DNA from: Gammaproteobacteria bacterium
GTDB lineage: Bacteria > Pseudomonadota > Gammaproteobacteria > UBA6429 > Thiohalophilaceae
Assembly: GCA_029881995.1 (NCBI GenBank)
Contig: JAOULO010000006.1
Coordinates: forward strand, 37,289-101,288
Length of the DNA stretch: 64,000 bases
Reading direction: 5' to 3'
Each line of letters starts with the position of its first letter. Positions within the stretch are counted from its first letter, which is position 1. Below are positions 9,782 to 19,669 of this stretch, one piece after another. Under the pieces are notes generated by a model. The model saw only the letters and a program-made list of their open reading frames with translations. It made no database searches and was not told where the DNA came from. Position numbers and translations under genes: made by a program.

Positions 9782-12094
9782 CTATTTAGTAGCGATATGA
9801 TGCCAATAGCGTTTTTGTAGTGAACGTGTCCGTTCAGGTTGTTCGATTATGCCATGATTTTTCAAATCAAACCGAATAGCGCCATCACGGGCTGTACTTA
9901 ATAGTTTCGCACCGAGAGTTCTATATCGGTCAACAACCTCGGCATAGGGAAATCGATAACGATTTCGGTATCCAACAGGAAAAATGACATATTGAGGTTG
10001 TACTGCCTGAAGCCATTTAAGGCTTGATGAGGTTTTACTGCCATGATGGGGGGCTACCAGGATATCGGCCAGTAAACTGTTTTTAACGGTAGTTAGAAGC
10101 TGAGCTTCCGCTTTTCGCTCAATGTCCCCCGGTAATAGTATGGAGCCACCCTGGCCTTTGATATGAAGCACACAGGACTGGTTGTTCTCTTTTTCGGGTA
10201 AATTTTCCACGGAGGGATGCAAAACCTGAAAAGAGACATTGTCCCAAACCCAGGATGTGCCCCTATCACAGGGAATGGCCGCATAATGCTTAATCAAGCT
10301 GGGAGCGCTACTCATGACCTGTCTAACTGGCATCTCCTGTACGACACTGTCAAAACCACCAATATGGTCATTATCACCATGGCTAATTAATAAGATATCC
10401 AGCTTTTTGATGCCCTGATGCCTGAGATATGGGAGAACGACGGCACTACCGGTATCGAACTGCTCGCTGAATTTCGGCCCTGTATCAAATACCAGGGTAT
10501 GGTTTTGGGTCTGAACCACGGCTGACAGCCCCTGCCCGACATCCAGCAAGGTAAAAATCAACTCTCCTTTATCGATCGACCTGGCCTGATGAAAAACCAT
10601 GGGCAGTAAAAAGACCAACCCTAACCAGCGGGCACTTTTTATCGGCCAGAACAGCAGCCATAAAACACCCATAATTGAAATCAGTAACTGGGGTATTTCA
10701 GAGACTGACCCTGACCAACTGGCATATGACAGATTTCCTAACTCATGTAACAAGAGCGTAAGATACTCAAGTAACCATGCCCCCTGACTAAGCAGAAAAC
10801 CACCTGCCATATCAGATATACCACTAACCAGCATGCCACTTAATAAAATGGGAACTATCAACAAACTGACCAGGGGAACAGCGATAAAATTGGCCACAGG
10901 TGAAATAATGGAGCCCTGCTGAAAAAATAGAAGGAGAAAAGGAAATAAACCCAGCCCGACTATCCACTGGATCCGAAACCACCTGTCCCACCAGGCTATG
11001 CCATTTTTTTTACCCTGCATGGCAAGAAAGATCAGGCCTACTGCCCCAAAAGACAGCCAGAAGCCAGGGCTAAGTACGGACAGTGGGTCATGCAATAACA
11101 CCAGCAGCAGGGCCAGACTAAAGCCATGACGTGGCAGAATATGTCTTTTAAAGACAATGGCCAGCATCACAACTGCCACCATAATCAGGGCCCGCTGTGT
11201 AGGAAGTGACCATCCTGCCAGAGCCGCGTATATGGCAGCACAAAAAAAGCTCAAAATCGCAGCAATAATCGGTGTGGGTAACTGAAGAGATAAACGTCCT
11301 GCTCTCGACCACAACCAGCGAACCATAAAAAATACCAACCCTGCCACAAGACCAATATGTAAACCTGATATGGCAATCAAATGATTGGTGCCTGTTTGCC
11401 GATAGGCCTGCCACTGGTCCTGAGTAATGTGTTCTCGATGCCCCAGAACAAGTGCTGACACTAGACCCTGTACCGTGCTATCAGGTAGCAAGTATTCGAC
11501 TTTTTTCTGTAAATGCTGCCTAAACCGCTGTAGCGGATAAACCCATTGGTCGTGAGTCAAATGTGTAACTTCAGATTTTGAACGAACATACCCTGTCGCC
11601 CTTATCCTCTGACTAAATAACCACTTTTCATAATCAAAACCACCAGGGTTCATAAAACCGTGGGGTTGTTTCAGGCGCACAGTGAGTTTCCACTGGTCAC
11701 CGACCGATAATTCAGGTGTTTGGCCATACCAGTTTAATCTTACCCGTTTGGGTAGATTGACTTCTTTACCCTTAAAGCTTGCCGAATTGATATCAAATAA
11801 AAAGCGGGTCAATCGATCACGTTGTGTAGGAAGACTGGCGATATAACCTACCACCTGAACATCTTTGCCTACTAAGGATTTGGGAAGATGTTGATCCAGT
11901 ATCAACCAAGCCTGCAGCCAGGCCCAGATAAATCCTGCTAAAACCCAGCTAAGCAGTCGTAAATATTTACTGTTGTTTATGGTATTTAGGAAAAAGACAG
12001 AACAAATTAGTGCTAACCAGTGTAATTCTGGTAGCTCTTTAAAGGCCTGTAAGGATAAAATACCGAAAAGAAATGCGATCGTCCCAGATTGCAT
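9782..12094 (-). CDS. comEC: ComEC/Rec2-family DNA uptake channel
   Basis: 770-aa polytopic membrane protein thought to carry single-stranded DNA across the inner membrane during natural transformation. Residues up to about 190 hold an N-terminal domain with two helices. The middle Competence domain has many helices and the HLIAISGLHIGL motif. The C-terminal part is a metallo-beta-lactamase-like domain with DVGQGLSAVV, the metal motif SHGDNDHIGG and APHHGSKTSS. It is the first gene of the envelope operon, diverging from the DUF2062 gene. It appears full length. No other competence gene is in the window. Confidence 0.93.
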   Translation of the reverse strand: MQSGTIAFLFGILSLQAFKELPELHWLALICSVFFLNTINNSKYLRLLSWVLAGFIWAWLQAWLILDQHLPKSLVGKDVQVVGYIASLPTQRDRLTRFLFDINSASFKGKEVNLPKRVRLNWYGQTPELSVGDQWKLTVRLKQPHGFMNPGGFDYEKWLFSQRIRATGYVRSKSEVTHLTHDQWVYPLQRFRQHLQKKVEYLLPDSTVQGLVSALVLGHREHITQDQWQAYRQTGTNHLIAISGLHIGLVAGLVFFMVRWLWSRAGRLSLQLPTPIIAAILSFFCAAIYAALAGWSLPTQRALIMVAVVMLAIVFKRHILPRHGFSLALLLVLLHDPLSVLSPGFWLSFGAVGLIFLAMQGKKNGIAWWDRWFRIQWIVGLGLFPFLLLFFQQGSIISPVANFIAVPLVSLLIVPILLSGMLVSGISDMAGGFLLSQGAWLLEYLTLLLHELGNLSYASWSGSVSEIPQLLISIMGVLWLLFWPIKSARWLGLVFLLPMVFHQARSIDKGELIFTLLDVGQGLSAVVQTQNHTLVFDTGPKFSEQFDTGSAVVLPYLRHQGIKKLDILLISHGDNDHIGGFDSVVQEMPVRQVMSSAPSLIKHYAAIPCDRGTSWVWDNVSFQVLHPSVENLPEKENNQSCVLHIKGQGGSILLPGDIERKAEAQLLTTVKNSLLADILVAPHHGSKTSSSLKWLQAVQPQYVIFPVGYRNRYRFPYAEVVDRYRTLGAKLLSTARDGAIRFDLKNHGIIEQPERTRSLQKRYWHHIATK

Positions 12095-12161
12095 AAATTA
12101 TAAACAACTCCATGTCATTATTTTGGATTAGTAAGAACATAGTGTAATTAACAAGTCACTC

Positions 12162-12695
12162 ATGCCAAAGAAGTTTTTCAAGAAGTGGATCCCGCATCCG
12201 GACAAGGTTCGGAAGCATCCCCGTCTCAACCGGATTTTTGGTACCCTGCTACACGATCCAAACCTGTTACACCTGAATCGTCGTTCAGTTTCTGGTGCCT
12301 TTTTCATTGGTCTGTTTATCGCCTTTATTCCAATTCCCTTGCAAATGGTACTGGCTGCGGCCCTGGCAATTTATTTTCGAACCAATTTACCTCTGTCTGT
12401 AGGCTTAGTCTGGATCTCAAACCCTGTCACCATCCCTCCATTAAGCTGGTTTTGCTACAAAGTTGGCTCCATGATACTCGATACACGAATTCAGCATGTC
12501 ACGTTTGAAATCAGCTATGAATGGATTACTAATGAGTTACTTTTGATCTGGCAGCCGTTTTTACTGGGCTGTTTCCTGGTGGGACTGTTCGCCTCACTGG
12601 CAGGTGGATTTGGTGTGAGCCTGATATGGCGTTATAACGTCTCGCGTCAGTGGCATTTACGCAAGATGTTAAGGGATAAGAAAATACTTAAATAA
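12162..12695 (+). CDS. DUF2062 membrane protein
   Basis: 177-aa protein of the DUF2062 family. It has a basic N-terminus, a hydrophobic segment around ALAIYFRTNLPLSVGLVWISNP with the typical SNPVTIPP turn, and a further helix pair near residues 120-155. The function is unknown. The family member lies beside comEC and the lol genes in Pseudomonas as well. It diverges from comEC across 67 bases and converges with lolD. Confidence 0.88.
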   Translation: MPKKFFKKWIPHPDKVRKHPRLNRIFGTLLHDPNLLHLNRRSVSGAFFIGLFIAFIPIPLQMVLAAALAIYFRTNLPLSVGLVWISNPVTIPPLSWFCYKVGSMILDTRIQHVTFEISYEWITNELLLIWQPFLLGCFLVGLFASLAGGFGVSLIWRYNVSRQWHLRKMLRDKKILK

Positions 12696-12714
12696 TATGT
12701 TGTAAGATATTGTT

Positions 12715-13401
12715 TTAATTTATTATTCCATCTTCCAGATGTAGCACTCTATCCATTTTTTCCGCAAACCGTTGATCGTGAGTTACAACAATAAAACTGG
12801 TGCGTAGATCCCGGTTTAATTCCTGCATCAGCTCATACACTCCATCAGCGGTTTTGCTATCGAGATTACCCGTCGGTTCATCGGCCAGGACACATTGGGG
12901 ATGTGTCACCAGGGCACGGGCCACCGCTGCGCGTTGACGTTCACCACCTGACAATTCGTTTGGTTTATGTTCAAGTCGATGACCAAGTCCAACACGCTTC
13001 AACATTTCTGCGGCGGCGTGCAGGGCTTCGGTGGGTTCCTTGCCACGGATAAGTAAAGGCATGGCCACATTTTCATGGGCGGTGAATTCCATTAACAGAT
13101 GATGGAACTGGTAGATAAAACCAAGTGTCTGGTTTCTTAGCTGTCCCCGTTCCGTTTCATCCAGGCCAGACATCTGTTGCCCTATGACCTGCACACTACC
13201 TCGAGTCGGGATATCCAGACCGCCAAGCAAATGGAGCAAAGTGCTTTTGCCTGAACCTGAGGCGCCGACGATAGCTACCTGTTCACCACTTTGAATCGAG
13301 AGATCTACGCTTTGTAATACCTCAACAGTAGCTGGCCCCTCTTCAAAGGTTTTGGCCAGATCCTGACAGGCAATAATGGTCTGATTTTGAGAACTATTCA
13401 T
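12715..13401 (-). CDS. lolD: Lipoprotein-releasing ABC transporter ATPase LolD
   Basis: 228-aa ATPase of the LolCDE complex, which releases outer-membrane lipoproteins from the inner membrane to LolA. Walker A is [16 protein letters not shown], the signature is LSGGERQR and Walker B ends in ADEPTGNLD; the [10 protein letters not shown]-loop region is typical of LolD. The ATG at 13401 overlaps the lolC stop by 8 bases, which is preferred to the longer open frame running into lolC. Confidence 0.95.
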   Translation of the reverse strand: MNSSQNQTIIACQDLAKTFEEGPATVEVLQSVDLSIQSGEQVAIVGASGSGKSTLLHLLGGLDIPTRGSVQVIGQQMSGLDETERGQLRNQTLGFIYQFHHLLMEFTAHENVAMPLLIRGKEPTEALHAAAEMLKRVGLGHRLEHKPNELSGGERQRAAVARALVTHPQCVLADEPTGNLDSKTADGVYELMQELNRDLRTSFIVVTHDQRFAEKMDRVLHLEDGIIN

Positions 13402-14644
13402 AACGAAGTGCCTGTGCCGGTTGCGTCTGGCTGGCACGTCGAGCCGGATAGATCGTCGAACCCACACCTAACAGGAAAGAAATAATACATATGGTCCAGA
13501 CATCCGACCAATGTAAATCAGAAGGAATCGCACTGATGTAATACACGGAAGGATCCAGAATATGAAAACCGAACAGCCGTTCGATAAAGGGCACCACCGT
13601 ATCCAGATTCAAGGCCAGACCGACACCACCCAATGTACCGAGAAGGGTTCCGACCGTCCCGATAACCGTCCCCTGTACCATAAAGATATGCATGATCGTG
13701 CGGGGAGAGGCACCAAGGGTTCGGAGGATCGCAATATCACTTTCCTTGTCCGTCACTACCATAACCAGGGTGGAAACGATATTGAACGCTGCCACCGCGA
13801 TAATCAAAAGCAGCAAAAGAAAGATCATGCGTTTTTCTATTTTCACTGCCCGAAACCAGTTAACGTGATAACTGCTCCAGTCTCTTACCCAGTATGAGTT
13901 CAGCTCATCCGTAGCCTGCAATTGCTGTCGAACAAACGGGGCCTCGAATAAATCTTCGACCTGTATCCGGACGCCACTGGCCTGACCCTTCATTTTCATC
14001 AGACGGGCTGCATCTTCCATATGAATAATGCCCATGCTGGTATCGTAAATATTGTGCCCGACCTGGAAAATGCCAGTGACGGTAAAACGCTTCATTCTTG
14101 GTGCCACACCGGCGGGAGTTACGTTTACACTCGGGGTGACCAAGGTCACTTTGTCACCCACGCTGGCCCCAATCAGTCTTGCCAGATCGTATCCCAGTAA
14201 GATATTAAAACTGCGGGGCTTGATACTGTCCCATTTACCTTCAACCATGCGGTCGGCAATTTTGGATACCTTCTTTTCATCACCTGGGATGACACCCCTG
14301 ATTAAGGTTCCTCTGACATTGCCAAGATAAATCAACATGCCTTCAGCCTTGATATAGGGCGCGGTTCCCACCACTTTCGGGTGCTTATTAGCAAGCCCCA
14401 TAACCTTTTTCCAGTCCCTGACCCGCCCATCAAAATCAGAAATGGTCAGATGCGAGATGGTATCCAGCATCCGTTCGCGGACTTCTTTTTCAAAGCCGTT
14501 CATCACGGATAGCACGGTGATCAGGGCTGTCACCCCCAACGCGATGCCAAGCATGGAAGACAAAGAAATAAAGGAAATAAAATGATTTCGGCGCTTGGCC
14601 CGGGTATATCGCAGGCCTACAAACAGAGCAAATGGTTTATACAT
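13394..14644 (-). CDS. lolC: Lipoprotein-releasing permease LolC/LolE
   Basis: 416-aa permease with the LolCE layout: one N-terminal helix (about 20-45, [21 protein letters not shown]), a large periplasmic domain (about 50-270) and three C-terminal helices containing the FtsX-like [24 protein letters not shown] segment. It recognises triacylated lipoproteins. Only one permease gene is present beside lolD, so the complex may contain two copies of it (the LolF arrangement known in some bacteria) or the partner is elsewhere. Confidence 0.92.
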   Translation of the reverse strand: MYKPFALFVGLRYTRAKRRNHFISFISLSSMLGIALGVTALITVLSVMNGFEKEVRERMLDTISHLTISDFDGRVRDWKKVMGLANKHPKVVGTAPYIKAEGMLIYLGNVRGTLIRGVIPGDEKKVSKIADRMVEGKWDSIKPRSFNILLGYDLARLIGASVGDKVTLVTPSVNVTPAGVAPRMKRFTVTGIFQVGHNIYDTSMGIIHMEDAARLMKMKGQASGVRIQVEDLFEAPFVRQQLQATDELNSYWVRDWSSYHVNWFRAVKIEKRMIFLLLLLIIAVAAFNIVSTLVMVVTDKESDIAILRTLGASPRTIMHIFMVQGTVIGTVGTLLGTLGGVGLALNLDTVVPFIERLFGFHILDPSVYYISAIPSDLHWSDVWTICIISFLLGVGSTIYPARRASQTQPAQALRYE

Positions 14645-14671
14645 GGGAAGGCATTAAAGCATAAACATCAG

Positions 14672-15397
14672 TTATGCGCCATGTGTGGGTACACCCTGGT
14701 AAATCGGGACCGATTTGACAAGAACAACCTCAGAAGGCTCGACCCTTGCCTGCCAGGCCATGACTTCAACCCCCTGGCAAAGTACTTCTTTCAATGTTTT
14801 GGCATATAGTGGGTCAATTTCCCAGGCTGGTCGGAAACCGGTTATGTCCTGACGTTGAATGGAAAAAAATATGACTGCTCGATGGCCTTGTTCAACCATG
14901 GCCCTAAGCTCGCGCAGGTGTTTTGTTCCCCGTTGTGTAACTGCATCGGGGAAAATGGCAAGCCCATTTTTATCAGCCGCTGTCACATTCTTGATTTCGA
15001 TATAGCATTTTCCCTGTTTGCCACTGAGTAAAAGATCAATTCGGCTGTTTTCCTGACCATATTTCACTTCAGTCTGAATGCTGTCATATCCACGTAAGGT
15101 ATCTATGGCTCCATTTTCAATGGCTTCGCTCACCAGTTGATTGCTAAGCCCGGTATTTACGCCAATTTTTGTTCCATCGGCAGTCTCACTCATTTCCCAG
15201 GAGTAAAGATACTTCCGTTTTGGGTTTTGTGTGTCCCGCAACAAGATCCGCATTCCCGGCTCGGCACAACCCAGCATACTGCCGGTGTTTGGGGTATGAA
15301 CAGTCAGTTCCGTACCATCATCAAGACGAACGTCGGCCAGAAAGCGTTTATAACGCTTTATCAGGGTGGCAGGAAATAAGGGAGGATCTATTTTCAA
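14672..15397 (-). CDS. sfsA: SfsA family protein (DNA/RNA nuclease-like)
   Basis: 241-aa SfsA homologue. Motifs are YKRFLADV near the N-terminus, HTPNTGSMLGC, SRIDLLL, CYIEIKNVT and FPDAVTQRGTKHLREL, the last two forming a PD-(D/E)xK-like centre. SfsA was named for an effect on maltose use in E. coli and its biochemical role is uncertain. The start is a TTG at 15397, giving MKIDPPLFPATLIKRYKRF, which lines up with the E. coli N-terminus; no earlier ATG or GTG fits. It lies 27 bases upstream of lolC. Confidence 0.9.
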   Translation of the reverse strand: MKIDPPLFPATLIKRYKRFLADVRLDDGTELTVHTPNTGSMLGCAEPGMRILLRDTQNPKRKYLYSWEMSETADGTKIGVNTGLSNQLVSEAIENGAIDTLRGYDSIQTEVKYGQENSRIDLLLSGKQGKCYIEIKNVTAADKNGLAIFPDAVTQRGTKHLRELRAMVEQGHRAVIFFSIQRQDITGFRPAWEIDPLYAKTLKEVLCQGVEVMAWQARVEPSEVVLVKSVPIYQGVPTHGA

Positions 15398-15427
15398 ATC
15401 GCCGACTTTAATACAAAACAGCCCGGA

Positions 15428-17638
15428 TTATATATTACGTCGTACTTCCATCACATTCGGCAAAGTGCCAATACGGTTTAAAATACGGCTCAACTGATCC
15501 AGGTCCTGAATTTCGAGCCGAAATTTCATGGTGGCGGTATGGTTCTGGGTATTGGAATGTGTGTTCACCGCGAGCATATTGATATGCTCATTGCTTAGAA
15601 TGGTCAATATATCCTTCAAAAGGTTTTGTCGATCAATGGCTTCGACTGAAACATCCACCAGGTATTTTTCGGTGACGGCATTTCCCCAGTCCACTGCAAT
15701 TAGCCGACCTCGCTTGGTTTCATCCATTTTGAGGATATTGTGACAATCTCGTCGATGAACCGTGACACCTCTGCCTTGGGTAATAAAACCGATAATGGGA
15801 TCACCCGGTACCGGTTTACAACAATTGGCAATATTCGTCAGCAGGTTCCCAACCCCTTCGATGGCGATATCATTGGCTGATTTGCCACTGTACTGTCTGG
15901 CCAGAGACAGATTTGATGATGAGGGTTCATCCGGTTGCTCATCCAGGAGTATTCGCTGAACGGCCCCGGCCAGTTGGGTGGATGTGATATCACTCCGGCC
16001 AAGGGCGGCCAGAAAGTCGTCCAGGTTTTTATAATTGCAATGTTCAGCCAGGGTGTGATGATTGATCTCATGCACACCCAGACGATGGAGTTCTTTTTCC
16101 AGGGCCGTGCGGCCAGATGCCACATTGATTTCATAATCCAGTGCCTTTAACCAGGTACGGACCTTGGCCCGGGCACGGTTGGTTTTCAGATACCCTAGCT
16201 GAGGGTTTAACCAGTCACGACTTGGTCGACTATGGCGGGTGGTTAGAATATCCACCTGTTCACCACTTTTAAGTTCATAAGTTAGCGAAACAATGCGTCC
16301 ATCCACCCTGGCACCGCGGCAACGATGCCCCACTTCGGTGTGAATGTGATAAGCAAAATCCAGAGGAGTCGCCCCCTGAGGCAAGTCCACCACTTTTCCC
16401 TGGGGAGTTAAAACATAAACTCTGTCCTGGAAAACTTCTGATTTGAATCGATCAATGAAGTCTCCATCATCATCAGATTCCTCATTCCATTCGAGTAATT
16501 GCCGGAGCCAGGCAATCTTCTGCTCAAACATACCATCCTGCTTATTACCTTCCTTGTATTTCCAGTGAGCAGCAACCCCCAGTTCGGCATGGGCATGCAT
16601 ATCCTGTGTCCTGATTTGAACTTCCAGGGTCTTCCCCCCACTACCAACCACAGCAGTATGAATAGACTGGTAATTGTTTTCCTTGGGGGTGGCGATGTAG
16701 TCATCAAATTCTTTTGGTATGTGTTTCCACATACCATGTACGATGCCGAGAGCGGCATAACAGTCACGCTTGTTGTTCACCAGAATACGTAGTGCCCGGA
16801 CATCATAAAGTTCATGAAACCCCAGGCCCTTGCGTTGCATCTTTTTCCAGATACTGTAGATATGTTTGGGACGACCCTGGATATCCGCTTCAATATCGGC
16901 CTGCTTCAATTCGGTGGTTAATACTTTGATGGCATGAGCAATATACTTTTCTCGATCCACACGTCGTTCATCAAGAAACTGGGCCACCTGTTTGTAAGCG
17001 TTTTGATCAAGATACCGAAAAGAAAGATCTTCCAGTTCCCATTTGATTTGCCATATACCCAACCGGTTGGCCAGTGGTGCATAGATATCCAGCGTCTCGC
17101 GTGCAATGCGAAGCTGCTTCGATTCAGGCAGATATTTTAAGGTACGCATGTTGTGCAATCGGTCTGCTAATTTTATCAGCACCACTCGCACATCTTCGGC
17201 CATCGCCAGTAACAGTTTGCGGAGATTTTCGGCCTGCAGCACAGCCTTATCACCCCTGGACTCCGCGCCTCGATCGATGATTTTCATTTTGGTAACACCA
17301 TCGACCAGACCAGCAACATTGGCGCCAAAGCGTTTCGATAAATCTTCCAGAGTAAATTCAGAATCTTCTACAACATCGTGTAAAATCGCAGCAATAATCG
17401 CTTCCGCATCCAGATGCAGGCTGGCCAGAATATCGGCCACGGCCACAACATGGTTCACATAGGGCTCACCGGAGGCCCTTTTCTGTCCTTTATGGGCCTC
17501 TTTTGCCAACTCTATGGCCTGCCAGATTTGCTCAGATTCCTGCTCAGTTTGTGGCAGGCCGAGTTCAGCCAACCAGTTAGCCACAGCATCGGTACTGGCC
17601 AGTTGTTCAGCAGTTTTAAGATTGGTTAATTGCACCAT
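15428..17638 (-). CDS. relA: RelA-type (p)ppGpp synthetase with intact HD domain
   Basis: 736-aa stringent-response enzyme close in length to E. coli RelA (744). Order: HD domain (about 45-170), synthetase (about 220-370), TGS (about 385-450), zinc-finger region and ACT. The synthetase has EFDD (310-313) rather than RxKD, and RPKHIYSIWKKM, SRDWLNP and ITQGRGVTVHRRDC, all RelA-like. Unlike E. coli RelA, the HD domain keeps the hydrolase residues: Arg54, His63, His87-Asp88, Glu91-Asp92, Asp159 and Asn163. It may therefore both make and degrade (p)ppGpp. The ATG at 17638 gives the RelA-like N-terminus; the frame is open to 17725. No second RSH gene is in the window. Confidence 0.93.
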   Translation of the reverse strand: MVQLTNLKTAEQLASTDAVANWLAELGLPQTEQESEQIWQAIELAKEAHKGQKRASGEPYVNHVVAVADILASLHLDAEAIIAAILHDVVEDSEFTLEDLSKRFGANVAGLVDGVTKMKIIDRGAESRGDKAVLQAENLRKLLLAMAEDVRVVLIKLADRLHNMRTLKYLPESKQLRIARETLDIYAPLANRLGIWQIKWELEDLSFRYLDQNAYKQVAQFLDERRVDREKYIAHAIKVLTTELKQADIEADIQGRPKHIYSIWKKMQRKGLGFHELYDVRALRILVNNKRDCYAALGIVHGMWKHIPKEFDDYIATPKENNYQSIHTAVVGSGGKTLEVQIRTQDMHAHAELGVAAHWKYKEGNKQDGMFEQKIAWLRQLLEWNEESDDDGDFIDRFKSEVFQDRVYVLTPQGKVVDLPQGATPLDFAYHIHTEVGHRCRGARVDGRIVSLTYELKSGEQVDILTTRHSRPSRDWLNPQLGYLKTNRARAKVRTWLKALDYEINVASGRTALEKELHRLGVHEINHHTLAEHCNYKNLDDFLAALGRSDITSTQLAGAVQRILLDEQPDEPSSSNLSLARQYSGKSANDIAIEGVGNLLTNIANCCKPVPGDPIIGFITQGRGVTVHRRDCHNILKMDETKRGRLIAVDWGNAVTEKYLVDVSVEAIDRQNLLKDILTILSNEHINMLAVNTHSNTQNHTATMKFRLEIQDLDQLSRILNRIGTLPNVMEVRRNI

Positions 17639-17717
17639 ATTTAACTTATGGCCCTGTTTTATAAGTGTTTCAAGTCTGTTAATCAGACTTTGTGTAAAAA
17701 AACAATAAATTCCATTA

Positions 17718-17743
17718 GGTATCAAGGCTAATTACTTGATACC
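17718..17743. repeat. Perfect inverted repeat upstream of relA
   Basis: GGTATCAAG (17718-17726) and CTTGATACC (17735-17743) form a perfect 9-bp inverted repeat with an 8-base centre, about 80 bases before the relA ATG and 46 bases before the small plus-strand gene. It has no T-tract, so it is not a clear terminator. It could be an operator or a leader hairpin. Confidence 0.4.
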
Positions 17744-17788
17744 ATACCAATTAAACGGATGAGTAGCTGAATTATTTTGGAGATAAGC

Positions 17789-18076
17789 ATGCACAGACCG
17801 CTTTTTGCTATTACAGCAACATGTCTGCTTTTAATAAATGCCTGGCCGGCACTGGCCGATACCCTGAGTGTCCCTGAGCCCAAGCAGGAAACCTTTTCGA
17901 TCACCCTGCCGGGTCGCGGAATGAGCATGGCACAGGTAGAAGATAAATTTGGTGAGCCGCAGGAAAAAAATGATGCGGTAGGCACTCCCCCTATCACCAC
18001 CTGGATTTATGACGGGTTTACCGTATATTTTGAAGATCGATTTGTCATACACGCCGTTTTTCACAAGCCAAAATAA
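17789..18076 (+). CDS. Small periplasmic protein, BamE/SmpA-like
   Basis: 95-aa exported protein. Signal peptide is about residues 1-24 (ends PALA-D). The mature part has RGMSMAQVEDKFGEPQEK, then ITTWIYDGFTVYFEDRFVIHAV, a pattern shared with small BamE/SmpA-like domains in which a helix is followed by a beta sheet. I do not know a proven function. Start at 17789 is supported by GGAG at 17779-17782. It is the first gene of a plus-strand run leading to aguA, 18 bases downstream. Confidence 0.7.
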   Translation: MHRPLFAITATCLLLINAWPALADTLSVPEPKQETFSITLPGRGMSMAQVEDKFGEPQEKNDAVGTPPITTWIYDGFTVYFEDRFVIHAVFHKPK

Positions 18077-18094
18077 GCTTCATTAGCCTCATTT

Positions 18095-19135
18095 GTGTCC
18101 AATAGAATACTCCCAGCTGAGTGGTACCCACAGGACGGTATTCTGCTAACCTGGCCTCATGCCGACAGTGACTGGGCACCCTGGTTATCGCAAATTGATA
18201 AGCTCTATTGTCAGATCGTCAAAACCATCAGCCTTTACGAAAAGGTTTTGCTGGTGTGTTTTGATGATCAACATCAGACCCATATTGCAAAATTACTTAA
18301 AGAATCTGATGTTGCGTTAAGTAAAATACTTTTTAAGATTATCTCTTCCAATGATAGCTGGGCCAGAGACCATGGTCCGATCACTGTAATAGAAGATCAC
18401 CAACCAACATTACTGGATTTTGCCTTTACTGGTTGGGGTGGGAAATACCGTTCGGAACGGGACAATCTCATCAGCCAAAGGCTTTTTACTCAAAACACAT
18501 TTAACCGAATCGATATCGAAGCCCAGCCACTGATACTGGAAGGGGGTAGTATCGATTGTGATGGTCAGGGTACTTTGTTGACCACGGAAGATTGTCTGTT
18601 GAATCCCAATCGAAACACCGATCTCACTAAATCAGATTATGAAAACTACTTCAGACAACACTTTGGAGTTCAAAGGGTACTCTGGTTAAGTCAGGGTGAA
18701 CTCGTGGGTGACGATACCGATTCCCATATTGATATGCTGGCTCGATTCTGTGACAGCAAGACCATTGCCTATACCGCATGCGATGATAAAAAAGACATTC
18801 ATTTTGAACCTCTCTCTTTCATGGAGAAAGAATTGCAGAGTTTCAGAACACTGACTAATCAACCGTATAAGCTTGTTGCTTTGCCCATTCCTGCACCCAT
18901 TCATAATGATCAGGGTGAGAGACTACCTGCCAGCTATGCCAATTTTTTAATTATTAATGGCGCCGTGCTTGTCCCAGTCTATGGTGATAAAAATGATCAG
19001 ATCGCAGTAGAAAGACTTGCTGAGTGTTTTCCTGACAGAAAAATTATTCCGATTAACTGTCGAAGCTTGATTGAGCAATTTGGCAGCCTGCACTGTATCA
19101 GTATGCAGCTACCTGCGGGGACATTAAAGAGATAG
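18095..19135 (+). CDS. aguA: Agmatine deiminase
   Basis: 346-aa cytoplasmic enzyme hydrolysing agmatine to N-carbamoylputrescine and ammonia. Family motifs: PAEWYPQDGILLTWPH at the N-terminus, NDSWARDHGPI, LEGGSIDCDG, DDTDSHIDMLARF and the nucleophile Cys334 in GSLHCISMQ near the end. The start is a GTG at 18095 with a poor ribosome-binding site. The downstream aguB performs the next step, but a minus-strand lipoprotein gene lies between them. Confidence 0.92.
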   Translation: MSNRILPAEWYPQDGILLTWPHADSDWAPWLSQIDKLYCQIVKTISLYEKVLLVCFDDQHQTHIAKLLKESDVALSKILFKIISSNDSWARDHGPITVIEDHQPTLLDFAFTGWGGKYRSERDNLISQRLFTQNTFNRIDIEAQPLILEGGSIDCDGQGTLLTTEDCLLNPNRNTDLTKSDYENYFRQHFGVQRVLWLSQGELVGDDTDSHIDMLARFCDSKTIAYTACDDKKDIHFEPLSFMEKELQSFRTLTNQPYKLVALPIPAPIHNDQGERLPASYANFLIINGAVLVPVYGDKNDQIAVERLAECFPDRKIIPINCRSLIEQFGSLHCISMQLPAGTLKR

Positions 19136-19141
19136 TTGAAA

Positions 19142-19546
19142 CTATTTAAAATCAGGGAAAGGTGTTAATAATACCCAGGCATTACGTTCCAGCTCAAAAA
19201 CCCATTCCTGATCTACAGTAAGGGAACGCAAGACACCATAAGAGCGATTGTAGTATTTGAGACCTACCTTTTGGACAAACTTTTTACCACCAGGTAAAAG
19301 TTTGCTGAATAAAACTTCATACGAGGTCACTTTAATGGAGTTTAGCTTTTCACGTTGATAAGACGACATTTTATCGCCCTTATGTGAAGTCAGGATATAG
19401 TTATACTCACCCCACAACATGGCCTTTTCATAATTGTTTAAGGTAGTATCCAGCATCTCGAGTTCTTCAGGTACCGATGCACAGGAACTCAGCAGTAAAA
19501 ATACCATTAGAGATAGGAAAGTATAAAACTTGTTTGTTAAACCCAT
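19142..19546 (-). CDS. Hypothetical lipoprotein
   Basis: 134-aa protein with a lipoprotein signal: hydrophobic segment about 8-20 ending in LLSSCAS, giving a lipidated Cys at about residue 22. The mature part has a helical stretch (MLDTTLNNYEKAMLWGEYNYIL) and a predicted beta region with YYNRSYGVLRSL and VDQEWVFELERNAWVLLTPFP. I do not recognise the family. It stands alone on the minus strand between aguA and aguB, ending 6 bases from the aguA stop. Confidence 0.75.
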   Translation of the reverse strand: MGLTNKFYTFLSLMVFLLLSSCASVPEELEMLDTTLNNYEKAMLWGEYNYILTSHKGDKMSSYQREKLNSIKVTSYEVLFSKLLPGGKKFVQKVGLKYYNRSYGVLRSLTVDQEWVFELERNAWVLLTPFPDFK

Positions 19547-19669
19547 TAGCTCAATATCTCCTGAATTTCTATTAACAACACCTGATCAAACTATCAGTGA
19601 ACATGCATCGCCCCTGGTCGAATTACAGGATATAATTACACAGGCATTATAATTAATAAACAGAATTTT

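Noticed and set aside
19631..19653. TATAAT hexamers before aguB as promoters
   Set aside because: Neither has a recognisable -35 at proper spacing.
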